Shown one piece after another: positions 50,085 through 61,761 of a DNA stretch of 64,000 nt. A program made the translations under genes and the position numbers. The notes under the pieces were generated by a model. That model searched no databases. It saw only the letters and a program-made list of their open reading frames with translations, and was not told where the DNA came from. Source of the DNA: Gracilaria vermiculophylla (taxonomy: Eukaryota > Rhodophyta > Florideophyceae > Gracilariales > Gracilariaceae); assembly GCA_019155205.2 (NCBI GenBank), contig JAHNZQ020000010.1, positions 2,290,092 to 2,354,091 on the forward strand. Reading direction: 5' to 3'. How positions within the stretch are numbered: the stretch's first letter is position 1; every line of letters begins with the position of its first letter.

Positions 50085-51479
50085 ATGCGTTCATCGAGGC
50101 AGTGTCTCTCTTTTGTTTCTGGTCATTCGGTTCAACTTTCATTTCGTCTAACCCAGCACAATGACTTGAGAACAACATGGACCGGTTCGAAACGCCGGAG
50201 AACAAATCAACTCCAGGTTTCCACAAGCTGTCCTCGCGGGAGATCTACCTCTCTTTCGATCCAAAATGATGGACAGAAGTCAGCAAAACGGCCGGTAATA
50301 TCTCCCTCGGCAGAGGATCCGAAGACCACCAACACTGAATTCCGGAAAGACCCATCCGGCCAGAATAGCTCTCCCGTAAATGGCGTCGCGTCCAATGGCG
50401 TAGCCTCAACCGGAGCCGAGAAAAAATCTGAGCCTGTTTCAGCACCTGGTCCATCTGGCGTCAATATCACGCTGGGTAAACTGAAACTGAACATACCTTC
50501 AAGATGGTTACTGTTCACCGTTCCATTAATGTGGGGTTCTTTTGGTCCAGCAGTACGCCTTTTGTTCTCTCAAGAACCACACCAAGACCCCTCTGTTTTT
50601 AATTCCGAGCGTCTGTTGCTGTCCACTCTAATATATATTCCTATTCTCATAACAGAGACAAAGGCGTATCTAAATCGCAACGAGAACAAGTCAATATCGA
50701 ATAGTAAGGATCGATTTTCCTTCTTTCCTGCGGGAATAGAACTTGGCGTTTATGTGTTTCTCGCGAATGTCGCGCAGGTCATTGGATTGCAACAGACCAG
50801 TGCCAGTCGCGCTGCGTTCCTTGTTCAGTTACAGACGGTTATCGTTCCTGTCATGGCAGGCGTCTTGGGCAAGGCCAAGATCCCAGTTACGACATGGGTC
50901 TCTTCTCTAGTTGCCGTCATGGGGGTCGCTCTTCTGAGCTCGGACAAGGGTCACGGAACAGTTGCATCTCTTTCCGGAGATGCATTGGAAGTGCTCTCCG
51001 CGCTGTTTTTCTCTACCTATGTGTTCAGATTAGAAAAGTACTGCAATTCGGTCGCAGCGAATCCGTTGGTGGCGACGAAGATTGCTGTCCAAGCACTTTT
51101 GTCGATCGGCTGGGCTCTTTTTGCTGAAGTTGGTTCAAATATCGTCCATGCGCCTAGTGATTCGCCGGGACACATGGCATCATGGACCTTCAACGCAATT
51201 ATGGTTAATGTACTTGTCGTGGCATGGACTGGATTGGTCTCCTCCGCACTTTCTGGATGGGCGCAGACGAAGGGACAGCAAGGGGTTCCAGCAAGTGAAG
51301 CGGTGGTGATTTTTGCGACACAACCGTTATGGGCTAGTGCGATAGCTGCTGTTTTGCTTGGAGAGACCTTCGGATTTCGAGGCGTTGCAGGAGGTGGGCT
51401 AATAATTGCTGCGACGCTGATTGCGAGTAAAAAAAGGAAGGAAAACAAGAACGAGGGAAGGAGGAACGAAAAAGCATAA
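50085..51479 (+). CDS. EamA/DMT-family transporter, possibly plastid
   Basis: Drug/metabolite transporter superfamily protein. I start at 50085 (MRSSRQCLSFVSGHSVQLSF), giving 464 residues; an in-frame Met lies 20 codons earlier. The first 135 residues are Ser/Thr/Arg-rich and soluble, like a transit peptide plus disordered region. Then about ten hydrophobic helices form two EamA repeats. The first begins WLLFTVPLMWGSFGPAVRLLF and contains GLQQTSASRAAFLVQLQTVIVP. The second ends with the family-typical PASEAVVIFATQPLWASAIAAVLLGE and GGGLIIAATLIA. The protein ends in a very basic cytosolic or stromal tail. The substrate cannot be told from sequence; an export-type metabolite role is only a family expectation. 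Confidence 0.85.
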   Translation: MRSSRQCLSFVSGHSVQLSFRLTQHNDLRTTWTGSKRRRTNQLQVSTSCPRGRSTSLSIQNDGQKSAKRPVISPSAEDPKTTNTEFRKDPSGQNSSPVNGVASNGVASTGAEKKSEPVSAPGPSGVNITLGKLKLNIPSRWLLFTVPLMWGSFGPAVRLLFSQEPHQDPSVFNSERLLLSTLIYIPILITETKAYLNRNENKSISNSKDRFSFFPAGIELGVYVFLANVAQVIGLQQTSASRAAFLVQLQTVIVPVMAGVLGKAKIPVTTWVSSLVAVMGVALLSSDKGHGTVASLSGDALEVLSALFFSTYVFRLEKYCNSVAANPLVATKIAVQALLSIGWALFAEVGSNIVHAPSDSPGHMASWTFNAIMVNVLVVAWTGLVSSALSGWAQTKGQQGVPASEAVVIFATQPLWASAIAAVLLGETFGFRGVAGGGLIIAATLIASKKRKENKNEGRRNEKA

Positions 51480-52677
51480 ACCAATACGTTTGATTTAGCG
51501 CCGCAGCCAACTGGAAGTCATTTCTATTTTCCTTCGTGCGGACATGAACAGGGAAGTGTATTTCATATCTTCTATTCCTCCTGCGAATGTAATGGACATA
51601 GTTGTGAGAAAATGAGGTTGACGAACCACATATGACGTGAGGAGGGTTCCACAATCCGAAGCAAAATGATGTTCGAAAAGCTAACTTGTACAAAACAGAA
51701 CACGCTCGATATCAGTATGTAGTGCAACGCGGCAGTCTGCTGAAACTCCTTTTGCTCTGTACAATACATGTATGCGTAGTTGTCGATCCTGTATCTGTAT
51801 TCAAAGCAAAATGAATCGTGTGTGCACCCGGTCTGCACTAAAACCGGAAAAGGGTATTCGGACGCATGAGCTGTCTAATTCGCATGCAAGTCCTGCAAAA
51901 CTGAAGTTGAATTGACAGCCCAACACGCCGAAGCAACTTGGCTAATATCCCATCGTGTTTGAGGAGAATGGCTTGCAAACCTCATTGGCTTAAATATAGG
52001 ACACCGACTATAAACTTGTCGCTGATCAAGGGCTGTGGTAACTCTACTAGCGGCCGCTCTCAGTTCATTAGCCACAGGAAACGTTACCTGAGAACATCGC
52101 ATGTTGCGGTGTTATCGTGGAGGTGCATACGAACATTTAAGCATGAACATGATGTGTTTTCCTCCTAAACCGTCAGGGTTATCCCTCAATGCAATATAAA
52201 CATGTTTCGAAATTCGATCTGAACTGATGCCGAAGCATAATAAATAGTCAATTCGTTATGAACGTCGACTTTGCAAACAAGGTGACTCTCGGAATCTCTA
52301 CTCTCGTACGAGGTTTTTCAAGATAATTGATGTACATGACGTTCGGAATCATGGTGCAAGAGGCGATCTACGCCAAGCCGAGCTACAGGGCCCGTGATCT
52401 AACCCGTTTGTGGTGAAAACGGGCACGTCCCGTTTGAAAATTCAAATTGAAATTTTCTTTGAACCACAACTAGCCCTCTGCATCTCTTGCCAAGCTTATC
52501 TCTAGCTCAAACTACCCTAGTACTTTTCGTGCCTCATCGCCTTTGTTTCTCACAAAGTTTTGGTTTCAGGCGAAGAAGGTCCTCAAACTCATCAGTAGTT
52601 CAAAGGGATTTACCCTTTTTTCAGGAACCCGAGCTCCGTCACATCCATCCTCGTTCTGTGGTTGGACCTACATCACT
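51480..52677. other. Intergenic; NUF2 promoter side
   Basis: No gene recognised. Contains a GC hairpin with CCCGTTT/AAACGGG arms at 52403-52423 and, 270 bases upstream of the NUF2 ATG, AT-rich sequence. The NUF2 frame is open back to 52543. Confidence 0.45.
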
Positions 52678-54105
52678 ATGGCGCTTCCTCCATCGCGAAG
52701 TCGTAGCCGACCCGGGGATCACCTTGCCCCAGCCCCAGAACCCCAAGCTACATTTCCGTTCCCAAGAATGACTGCTGCCGAAATTCAAGATGACATGAAG
52801 AACATTTTCAACTGCCCAATAGCTAGGGAGACCTTAAAGAACCCCTCCGCGTCTGATGCGAAAGCAGTAATGGATTTTTTTATTGAAGAAGTATACGCCA
52901 AGCGAGCTGAGGATATGGCACAGCCAGATTTCGGGAGCCTTGAGTGTGTGGACCATCCAGAACTCTATGAGCAGAGTATCCCCACAATGCATTACATCAG
53001 CGAGTGTCAAAAACTATATCAAGCTGCAAGCTTTAACGAGTTCAGCATTCGGGATATTGTTTCACCCGAAAAGTCTAGATTTCTTTGGCAACTCTCAGCG
53101 CTCATCAATTACAGCAAATTTCGTGCCACTCGACAAGAATTCTTCGACAACATGACGAAACAAGCAGATGATTTGATTGAAAGAGAACGGTCGATACTAG
53201 CAGAAACTTCTAACCTTCGTCTCGAGATTTCTAACATAGAAGAAAAGCGTGCTGCGGAAGAACCAGAAGTTGAAACAGTGAGACAAACTGTGTCAGAGTT
53301 CAGCATGGAACTTCACGAACTCCATAAACAGCAAAGAGCGTTAATGGATGAGACTAGGGAAATTAAGGAAACCCTCGCACAGAAAAACAAGTTGTGCGAC
53401 TCATTACTATCCCAAAAATCCAAATTAAAGGATGACAATGAACGTATGGCTGCCAAGGTGGTATCTTCACCTGATCGTGTCATGGGAGAGATTGATAGTA
53501 TGCGTGAGTCTCTTGAATCTGAGAATGAGCACATTTCTTCGTTGGAAGGCGAAAGACGATCCTTGAAGAATCTGGCTGAAGAGCTAAATCTCGCGAAGCA
53601 GTTAGGGAAAGAAATATATCAAGCTGCGGAAGAGAATATTTCTAGTCGGGAAAAAGTGACAGAGCTAGAACAAAAGAAACAGGAATGTGAAACCAAAAAC
53701 TCTCAGTTTGAGGAGGAGGTGGTGACAATCGAAGAAAATCAAGAACAACTAAACCGATGGTTGGAATCAGCCGAGGCAAAAATTGCACGTGTCGAAGAGC
53801 AGCAAAGCGAAATTGAGAAAGGAAGTACAGAAGAAGATGACGTTCTTGTCCAAAGCCGAGCAGACTTACTGCGCGAGAAGGAGAAAGTTATGCAAATTTT
53901 ACAGGAGAAGAATAGAGAAAAGGATGAAAAGGTGAACAAGACTGCGAAGACCTTGGAAACATTGAAGGAAATGTTTGAAGATTGGTTTGAGGTACACAAC
54001 ACAGTCAATGGTTCTCGCACACTGATGCATACAAACATGCAAAAGGCCTTGTCGGCAATGTTAGAAGAAAACAGTAGATTCATTTCCAGTCTCGGCGATT
54101 CCTGA
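52678..54105 (+). CDS. NUF2: Kinetochore protein NUF2
   Basis: Subunit of the NDC80 complex, which couples kinetochores to spindle microtubules. I start at 52678 (MALPPSRSRSR), giving 475 residues, close to the 450-465 of NUF2 in other lineages; the frame opens at 52543. After a short Pro/Arg leader the calponin-homology domain begins TFPFPRMTAAEIQDDM (about 25), contains the DIVSPEKSR...LSALINYSKFR motif (about 125-148) and ends near 155. The rest is almost continuous coiled coil (IEEKRAAEEPEVETVRQTVSEFSMELHELHKQQRALMD and onward) that would pair with NDC80. The remainder is helical to the last residues, as expected for the SPC24/SPC25 contact end. Confidence 0.92.
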   Translation: MALPPSRSRSRPGDHLAPAPEPQATFPFPRMTAAEIQDDMKNIFNCPIARETLKNPSASDAKAVMDFFIEEVYAKRAEDMAQPDFGSLECVDHPELYEQSIPTMHYISECQKLYQAASFNEFSIRDIVSPEKSRFLWQLSALINYSKFRATRQEFFDNMTKQADDLIERERSILAETSNLRLEISNIEEKRAAEEPEVETVRQTVSEFSMELHELHKQQRALMDETREIKETLAQKNKLCDSLLSQKSKLKDDNERMAAKVVSSPDRVMGEIDSMRESLESENEHISSLEGERRSLKNLAEELNLAKQLGKEIYQAAEENISSREKVTELEQKKQECETKNSQFEEEVVTIEENQEQLNRWLESAEAKIARVEEQQSEIEKGSTEEDDVLVQSRADLLREKEKVMQILQEKNREKDEKVNKTAKTLETLKEMFEDWFEVHNTVNGSRTLMHTNMQKALSAMLEENSRFISSLGDS

Positions 54106-54747
54106 GGTTGTTACCCCCTTCCGCGGCTGGGCTCCAGCGATTGTGAACACTACCAAATAGTCTTAGCTCTTTTAGAAACGTTCATTTTCCAGAAGTGAGT
54201 TTTAAAACTCGACCATTCGTGAGCGTGGCTCTTAGAAATTGAATCCTGTTCAATATAGTGCTTGGGCCGTACAAGCTTTGGGAACCTTCACGAATATGCG
54301 ATGTACTGTTCCACGCCGTCCATTGCTGCAAATGGCTTGCACAGTTAGTCCGGAGTACTTCGATGGCTTGTGCAATGGCACGAACATGAGGATTTCTCGA
54401 TGTTTTGAGCAGGCCACTGAAGCTCGTTCTCTGTCCTTTCCATGACTAGTTCTCTTTCGAACGTCGGATTTTGATAGGCTTCTCATACATGTGATTCTGT
54501 TACTTAGCCCCTTTCTTTTATGGACTTAAACATCGACTTTTCTCGGATTGGTGGAATACTACTCTCTCTTTCGGAAAGCTAAAAGTTTCTATGGTCAAAG
54601 ATGTATCATATTCTAAAACGAAAGAGTTCTGCTCTCTGGTTTCCATGAAATTTCTTCTCCGTATCTAATATTAAGGAAATATCATGTAAGGACATGTTTG
54701 TCGACTTTTGCTTAGCGTTGGACTTTTCCATAGACCTCTGAATTGCC
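54106..54747. other. Convergent intergenic region, NUF2 and PET100-like gene
   Basis: No gene seen; AT-rich with only short frames. Confidence 0.5.
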
Positions 54748-55090
54748 TTAGTCATCTTTCTCATGCATCGACAATTCGGCACGTTGCCTTTGGAGCTTCA
54801 ATCTTCTTTCTTCCTTGGCACGCTTTATCTCATTTGTAGACGTTGGGGGTGATTCGCCTTCAGGTGGATAAACAATATAAGAAGTCTGAGAGGGCAAACG
54901 CCTCGTTAGAATTTGCACTAATGCGCTTTTTGCGTCAACCACTTAAATGCCAACTTACATTGCGTATAATCCTCTCCAGGTACGGGTAGGCCCCAGTTCC
55001 AAGATATACAGTTGCAGCTATAGGCGTAACGACGTAAACGCTGAACTTCAAAGCTTCCAGCCACTGTCGTCCCGCATGCCCGCTAGCCAT
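54748..55090 (-). CDS. PET100: PET100-like cytochrome c oxidase assembly protein, two exons
   Basis: Small protein assembled from two exons: 55090-54959 (44 codons) and 54885-54748 (45 codons plus stop), joined in frame to give 89 residues. The 73-nt intron (54958-54886) begins GTAAGT, has CTAAC near its 3' end and finishes CTCTCAG, all good spliceosomal signals. The product has a short soluble start, then EALKFSVYVVTPIAATVYL, a single membrane segment, and then IVYPPEGESPPTS with a charged helix, NEIKRAKEERRLKLQRQRAEL. This is the layout of PET100, an inner-mitochondrial-membrane chaperone needed for complex IV assembly (short tail, one TM, YPPE-type motif, basic coil). Identification is by pattern over a short protein. 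The exon 1 frame is open further upstream to 55198. Confidence 0.75.
54886..54958 (-). other. Spliceosomal intron of the PET100-like gene
   Basis: A 73-nt intron with GTAAGT donor, CTAAC-type branch sequence and CAG acceptor on the minus strand. Removing it joins IIRN to TSYIVY without a frame change. It is the only intron I could place with confidence in this window. Confidence 0.8.
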
Positions 55091-55574
55091 CAATATACGG
55101 ATCTTTTGTCCCGTGACGAGACCCACAAGATGAGCCTGTTGTTTATGAGTCAACGGGAAACCAATTTCAGCCGCAACTGAACTGAGTAGTTGGCGCACGC
55201 TGCGAGATAACGCTTATCATCCCGAAGAGACGCCCCAGTCATCGTCCTAAGATGCACTTACGCGTGGAAAGCCACCGCTTTGGACGTGTTACAAAAATTA
55301 TCCAGGATTTTGATGGCAAAGCCCAGCTTGTAAAATGCCCTCAAAAGCTGTGGTGCTGCCTGAAAACGCAACCATGGTCGCGTTCTCCTTGCCCCAGAGC
55401 CTCATTTGCTCATATCATTTGACCACTGTTGCATCATACCATCAAACCTGAATCCCCCTTTCCTGCGCACTAAAAGCCATCTGCACTGGCTCTTTGGCTC
55501 AAGAATTTCAGTTCTGTTGTTCTGACACTTACTAGGGGTTCTGCCTTGACATCCGTAGCGTTTGCGAACCAACT
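55091..55574. promoter_or_regulatory. Bidirectional promoter region of PET100-like and SF3B1
   Basis: The two genes are transcribed away from each other with about 480 bases between start codons, so they probably share a promoter. No core motif can be named with confidence. Confidence 0.45.
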
Positions 55575-58500
55575 ATGCCGCGATCCACCCGTGAATCAGA
55601 CCATACGGGCTCTGCCGGGGTGGCATTTGGAACTGAGGCGGCTGGCTTCGATGAAGAAATATACGGCGCTTCCGGGCCGCTTAGAAACCGCAAGGGTTAC
55701 GTGTCTTCTATAAACCCTTCAGAAGTCAAACAGGGGCAAGAAGACAAAAATGAGATGGACGCTGCATTTTTGGCGTCCAAGAAAGCGAAGGCTGCAAGTA
55801 TCAATGCACCTGAGTACCTCATTGCTGAAGCCGAAGCAGCTTCTGAGAAGTTAAACCCCCAAGATCCATTTAAGCCGTACATGCCGAAGACAGTAGCAGA
55901 GCAACAAAATTCCTACCTCGCACGCGGTCGAAAGCGAGTGTTATCTCCCCTCCGAGCAGAACTTGCGGGAAGCGCTGCGAAGCCAGCAGATTCCAAGGGG
56001 GAACAATCTGCCAAGACAGCTGAGCCCCCAGTTACCGGAAAACGTCCCCCACTCCCAAGCGCAATCAACTCTGAAACAACTCCGTCATCTCGACCAAAAC
56101 GGCGGCGGCGATGGGATGTCGTTGCTGATAATGTAACAAATGTTACTCAAACCACGAATGACGTGCTCATGCCCCCAAATGCGATTCCGGTACCTGATAC
56201 ACTCCCACCTTCCGCTCCACAAACTATATCAAACCCGCCCGTATCGTTACATACAAAATGGGATGCCCCGGTACCATCTTCAAAAACGGCCTCTCGTTCT
56301 TCACGGTGGGATGCAACGCCGGGCAGTATGTCTCTGTCTCAAGTGACCAAGAAGTCTAGGTGGGATGAAACACCTCTGGTGCAGGCAGCTGCAGTATCTG
56401 CGACACCGATGCTTGGGACAGGTTCGGCAGTACGAAGCACGCCCTTTACACAATCTGGCTCGGTTCCTTTAGATGCCGTCAATCTTTCTCGATGGCAGGC
56501 AGACATTGAAATGCGTAATCGGCCGTGGACGGATCAGGAATTAGACGAACTACTACCTTCTGCAGGATATACTATTCTTCAACCTCCGGATTCATATAAA
56601 CCGGTTCAAACCCCAGCACGATTGCTCATGAAGACACCCGCAGTTCCTCAGACACCCTTGTACAGTCTTCCAACTGAAAACGGTTTTGCTCGAGAGTCAC
56701 TGGGGATACCAGTGGAATTACCTGATACGCTTAAGAGCATTGAAATGAAACCCGAAGACTACAAGAACTTTGCAAAGGTTTTGGATAAGAACTCCAAAGA
56801 TGAAGATCTCCCAGCCGCCGAACAGGTGGAACGAAAGATCATGCGATTGTTACTGAAAATTAAGAACGGGACGCCGAACGTGAGAAAAGTAGCAATGCGA
56901 CAAATATCGGAAAAGGCTCGTGAGTTTGGAGCAGAACCTTTGCTGAAGCAAATTTTGCCACTTCTCATGTCACCAACCCTTGAGCACCAAGAAAGGCATT
57001 TATATGTGAAAGTAATCGACCGGATACTCCACAGACTACGCGATCTCGTCCGTCCTCACGTACGTCACATATTGGTAGTTATTGAGCCTATGCTTATCGA
57101 TGAAGATTACTACGCGCGAGTTGAAGGAAGGGAGATTATATCCAATCTCACTAAAGCTGCAGGGCTGCCTACGATGATATCGACTATGCGGCCCGATATA
57201 GATCATCAAGATGAATTTGTGCGGAACACCACGGCTAGAGCCTTTGCTGTTGTTACTTCTGCCCTTGGTATACCCTCGATGCTTCCCTTTTTGAAGGCTG
57301 TCTGTGGAAGCAGAAAGTCCTGGGAAGCACGACATACCGGAATCAAGACTGTACAACAAATAGCCATTCTCATGGGTGTTGCAGTGCTCCCGCATTTAAA
57401 GGAGCTCGTTGAAATTATTGAAGCTGGGTTACAAGATGAACAAGGTAAAGTGAGACTTATCACTGCTCATGCTCTTGCGAATCTTGCGGAGGCTTCGGCA
57501 CCATATGGAATTGAGTCCTTCGAATCTGTCTCAGAACCTTTGTGGAGCGGCATTCTGTTACACAGGGGAAAGACTTTAGCAGCATTTCTGAAAGCCATAG
57601 GTTTCATGATGCCGCTCATGGAGCCCAAGGAAGCAAATGAAGTGGCTAAGGACGTTAATCCGATATTAATACGAGAGTTTAAGTCACCAGATGAAGAAAT
57701 GAAAACAGTTGTTCTTAAAGTTGTCATGCAATGCGTTTCGTGTTCAGGAGTGGAGCCGAAATATGTCAGAGAAGATATTGCACCCGAATATTTTCGCTGT
57801 TTCTGGATTCGCCGAATGGCCCTTGATCGACGAAATTTCCGCTCCGTTGTTGATACTACTTTGCAGATTGCAATGAAAATCGGCGTATCTGACGTGTTAG
57901 GGCGCTTAGTTGGAGACTTAAAGGACGAATCGGATCCGTACAGGCGTATGGTTCTCGAAACTGTTGAAAACGTCTCGGAAAAATTAGGTCTCTCCGGCAT
58001 AAATGGTGCCTTGGAGGCTCGACTTATTGATGGATTACTTTTTGCCTTTCAAGCTCAAGGAAACTACAATGACACTGGAAGTGCGTTACGGGCATTATCC
58101 GTCGTTGTACAGCAATTGGGTCGCAGAGCAAAGCCTTATCTTCAGCAAATTGTTGGCATCGTGAAATGGCGTTTAAACAACAAGAGTGCTAAAATTCGAG
58201 AGAATGCAGCAGACTTAGTCAGTAACACCGCTTCTGTCATGAAGACTTGCGACGAGGATGCATTAATGGGACACATGGGTACTGTTCTGTTTGAGTATTT
58301 GGGTGAAGAATTCCCGGATGTACTTGGATCAATTCTCCGTGCTATGAAATCCATTGTGGAAGTAATTGGAATCAACGACATGCAACCCCCTATAAATGAA
58401 CTTTTGCCTCGGCTTACTCCGATTCTAAAGAATAGGCATGAAAAGGTTCAAGAGAATTGCATCATTCTAGTTGGGAAAATTGCCAACAAAGGGGCCCACT

Positions 58501-59300
58501 TTGTCTCACCGAAAGAATGGATGAGGATTTGCTTTGAGCTTTTAGAACTTCTCAAGGCGCCTATAAAGGCCATAAGAAAATCAGCAGTTGCAACATTTGG
58601 GTATATTGCGAAGGCAATCGGACCAAGTAATGTCCTTACAACCCTGCTTAATAATCTCAAAGTTCAGGAACGAACCCAACGTGTTTGTACTACGGTTGCG
58701 ATTGCCATCGTCGCAGAAACGTGCCAGCCATACACTGTTCTTCCGTCAATGATGAATGAGTATCGAATTCCGGAATTGCATGTGCAGAATGGAATATTGA
58801 AGTCTTTATCATTTTTGTTCCAATATATCAGAGAAATGGCCGGAGACTACATCTATGCAGTAACTCCAATGTTAGAAGATGCATTGATAGATCGTGATCT
58901 TGTACACAGGCAAACAGCTTGTACAGCGGTCGGACACTTAGCTCTCGGTGTTCGTGGGCTTGGGCTTGAAGACGCCCTAATTCATCTCCTGAACCATATA
59001 TGGCCGAATATATTTGAAACTAGTCCTCATGTAATCAATGCCGTAATTTTGGCTATACAGGGATGTGCCGTAGCGTTGGGTCCGGGGCCGATTTTCATGT
59101 ACCTGCTGCAAGGATTGTTTCACCCTGCAAGGAAAGTACGACAAGTATATTGGCGAATATACAATAGTATTTACATATATGCTCAAGAAGGACTTGTGCC
59201 ATCTTATCCAAGTCTTACTACAGCCGACTTGGACGCAAGTTCAGAAGATGAATTTGGAAATGAGAGATACGAGCGACAGGAGTTATTCCTTGTTGTTTGA
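55575..59300 (+). CDS. SF3B1: Splicing factor 3B subunit 1 (SF3B1)
   Basis: HEAT-repeat core of the U2 snRNP SF3b complex, which clamps the branch-site helix. It is a single intronless frame of 1,241 codons (human 1,304). The N-terminal third is disordered and holds U2AF-ligand motifs: RRRRWDVV near 176, SRWDATP near 242 and SRWDETP near 260. [15 protein letters not shown] (about 311) corresponds to the SF3B6/p14-binding stretch. The HEAT solenoid follows from about 400 to 1,200. [31 protein letters not shown] contains the lysine equivalent to human K700, a cancer hot spot, and [19 protein letters not shown] is nearly invariant. The C-terminal end, [13 protein letters not shown], diverges from the usual RYELDY ending. 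Confidence 0.97.
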   Translation: MPRSTRESDHTGSAGVAFGTEAAGFDEEIYGASGPLRNRKGYVSSINPSEVKQGQEDKNEMDAAFLASKKAKAASINAPEYLIAEAEAASEKLNPQDPFKPYMPKTVAEQQNSYLARGRKRVLSPLRAELAGSAAKPADSKGEQSAKTAEPPVTGKRPPLPSAINSETTPSSRPKRRRRWDVVADNVTNVTQTTNDVLMPPNAIPVPDTLPPSAPQTISNPPVSLHTKWDAPVPSSKTASRSSRWDATPGSMSLSQVTKKSRWDETPLVQAAAVSATPMLGTGSAVRSTPFTQSGSVPLDAVNLSRWQADIEMRNRPWTDQELDELLPSAGYTILQPPDSYKPVQTPARLLMKTPAVPQTPLYSLPTENGFARESLGIPVELPDTLKSIEMKPEDYKNFAKVLDKNSKDEDLPAAEQVERKIMRLLLKIKNGTPNVRKVAMRQISEKAREFGAEPLLKQILPLLMSPTLEHQERHLYVKVIDRILHRLRDLVRPHVRHILVVIEPMLIDEDYYARVEGREIISNLTKAAGLPTMISTMRPDIDHQDEFVRNTTARAFAVVTSALGIPSMLPFLKAVCGSRKSWEARHTGIKTVQQIAILMGVAVLPHLKELVEIIEAGLQDEQGKVRLITAHALANLAEASAPYGIESFESVSEPLWSGILLHRGKTLAAFLKAIGFMMPLMEPKEANEVAKDVNPILIREFKSPDEEMKTVVLKVVMQCVSCSGVEPKYVREDIAPEYFRCFWIRRMALDRRNFRSVVDTTLQIAMKIGVSDVLGRLVGDLKDESDPYRRMVLETVENVSEKLGLSGINGALEARLIDGLLFAFQAQGNYNDTGSALRALSVVVQQLGRRAKPYLQQIVGIVKWRLNNKSAKIRENAADLVSNTASVMKTCDEDALMGHMGTVLFEYLGEEFPDVLGSILRAMKSIVEVIGINDMQPPINELLPRLTPILKNRHEKVQENCIILVGKIANKGAHFVSPKEWMRICFELLELLKAPIKAIRKSAVATFGYIAKAIGPSNVLTTLLNNLKVQERTQRVCTTVAIAIVAETCQPYTVLPSMMNEYRIPELHVQNGILKSLSFLFQYIREMAGDYIYAVTPMLEDALIDRDLVHRQTACTAVGHLALGVRGLGLEDALIHLLNHIWPNIFETSPHVINAVILAIQGCAVALGPGPIFMYLLQGLFHPARKVRQVYWRIYNSIYIYAQEGLVPSYPSLTTADLDASSEDEFGNERYERQELFLVV

Positions 59301-61761
59301 TTTTCGGAGAGTATTTGTGGCCATGTATGATATAAAATCAATCCTAGATTCCAATTCGAGACTATATTCTTAACCCTACTCCATGTTTCAACTACATTCT
59401 TCATGCTCTTTGCACATAAGTCCTGTGCCGTTTTCTCTTTTCTGAACTCTTTCTTTATAGTTAGTTTTCTGTTCGGTCATAGCCAGGTACTCGAAGTATT
59501 TGTTTTTGGTCTTCGTTGGAGTCCTTGTTGTCCAGCAGTCTTGATACTCATGGTTTTTTCTTCAATAAGCCGGAGGGCACTGGACAGGTACACAATGATA
59601 ATTTTGAAAGAGGAAGTCGCCACCCCCAATTTCTTCACCAAATACCGCATTCTCAAACCTTATTGAGACGGAACAGAGCAGCTCAGACACTCGCAAAAGC
59701 ACATAATAACAGATGTCTAATAGCGTGGCGAAATTCGGGAAGATGATGAATGCAGTGATGAAAAACTTGTCTTTTCCGAGGTTTGCATAGTTCATGGTTT
59801 AAGAAGACATCTACGTAAATTTAAGAAAATGGCCAACTCACACTTTCTTAAAAGACACAAAATGTATTTTCATGCATTCCGTGTGACCTCGTGAAAGAGA
59901 ATAGTCGTAACTGTTGATGCAGCTTTTGTTTATTTGATATCAAGCCTTGTCATTGTGCTCTTTATGTCACGCGTGAGGAAAAAGTTTATGCGCTACAAAT
60001 ACAGCGAGGGACCCAGGAAGATTTTCCAACACGTCCTCTTTGGCTGTTCCCCGCGGCAGTCCGGATAGTGGGGTCGAGCTTCCAGTACTATAAAGCAACA
60101 GGCAAGTACATAAAGTCGAAATGAAGAGATAAGAGTCCCTATGGTTTGGGGCTTCCATCAGAGAAAAACTGTGGGGAGGAGAGAAAGAGAGACAAGACAG
60201 AAAGAGGCCGCTGTCCTTATGATTTCCAACGGCTGAGCAAAGTCCCATTACAAAATACTAATCAAATCCAATCGTGGCGACAAGGATTGACCTTCGAAGG
60301 TTTGTCGCACGCAAATAATCTCATCTTCCGAACATGTTTTGCAATACAGCAACTTCGTAAAATTTCTGACTTGCAAACATGCATCTCCACCTTCAAGATG
60401 TAAATGACTCAGTTTCACTGTTATCGGGTCGGAGCAGTGTGAGAATGCAGAACAAACATCAAGATCGAAGAAAAGGATTTTGCAATATCGGTTTGACCCA
60501 TGAAAGTTTCTGTGAACGAGAGGAAAACGCTCCCTTTCACAGAGATTTGTTTCAGCTTTGATTAGAAAGCTGGTGCGTTCTCAATAGAAGTACAAGAAGG
60601 AAAAATACTGAAGATACAACAGTTTTTTCCCGAACGGGCACTCGTATTCCCCCTGTCGTCGATCATCTTCCGTCGTAATCACGAAAGGCCCCTTCACATA
60701 GCATCAAGTGTCAAGAAATGGGCAACACTTGTGCTCTCGGTAGCAAACACGGGTTTGGTTCCTGTTCGCAGGAAGACGAGCAAGAGAACTATGCGGGAAC
60801 TGACGCGGGTTAGATGCTTAGCAGTATGTAATTTTACCGTACAATACGGTGTTCTGCCCGGTAGGTGGGGAGAGCTAAAGCTAAAGCAAAGAGCGGTACA
60901 GATAAAATAAATAAATAGTACCGGTATAATATCAATCCAAGGATACGACGTAAGCGCAGGGACTGTACTTCTGCATCGGTAGCGGCCGGTGATGGACGAA
61001 GTACTCACATCAAGAGTGAAAATAAATCACGCATGATATATTTCGTTTTCATGTCAAAATCAAAGCTTCCTACTTAGAAGTATTCTTGAAATCGAGCATA
61101 AATAACATGATAGAAGGGTAAAATTGACGAGGACTACGTCACTATTTTCATTGCGAACGCAATGAGAAGAAATACCCACACCAGGTAGTACACACCCTTC
61201 ACACTCAAAGAACTTTGCTCGAGGGCGCTGAGACACTTCGAACCTAGCTCGACTGCATGGCTCTTTATTTAATTGTAGTGATGATGTTGCAACACATGTA
61301 CAACACAAAAGACAACGTGTGTGGGATACTCCACAAAAAGACTACTTTTTTATCTTCAGGACTTCATATCAAAGCTTTGAACATGTTGTATGAAAATGAA
61401 TTTCTTCAGAAATTAGCAATGCTGCACCTCATATTTAGGAGGTTTTCACTTTGACCATCTTGGATAATGTATTACTGTTCATCGCGAAGTACTTGATGTT
61501 GCTATAATATATAGTTTTCGGCATCAGAATTTCATAGAACCACAAAGAAAGCCAGACCAAAAACTTTAAAAGGCATACGCTTACGCTAATAAATTTGAAA
61601 CACCTTAGCTTAGATTAAATCTCCAAAAGCGACAAATTCCGGAACAATATACGCCTCCCGCTGACTTACTTAACATCAAGAGATACTTTATGACAGACCT
61701 GGCCTTCCACTGCCTTGCAAAATTCACCTCCGTATCATCCAAACCATGGTTGCGGTGATAA
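59301..61761. other. Gene-free stretch of about 2.4 kb
   Basis: Only frames up to about 104 codons, none with a recognisable domain, on either strand. AT-richer than the flanking genes. I see no transposon hallmark, tandem repeat or RNA gene here. Confidence 0.4.

Noticed and set aside
52403..52435. GC hairpin CCCGTTT/AAACGGG as a terminator
   Set aside because: Rho-independent terminators are not used by these nuclear genes, and there is no T run; it is noted only as a hairpin with a third copy of one arm.
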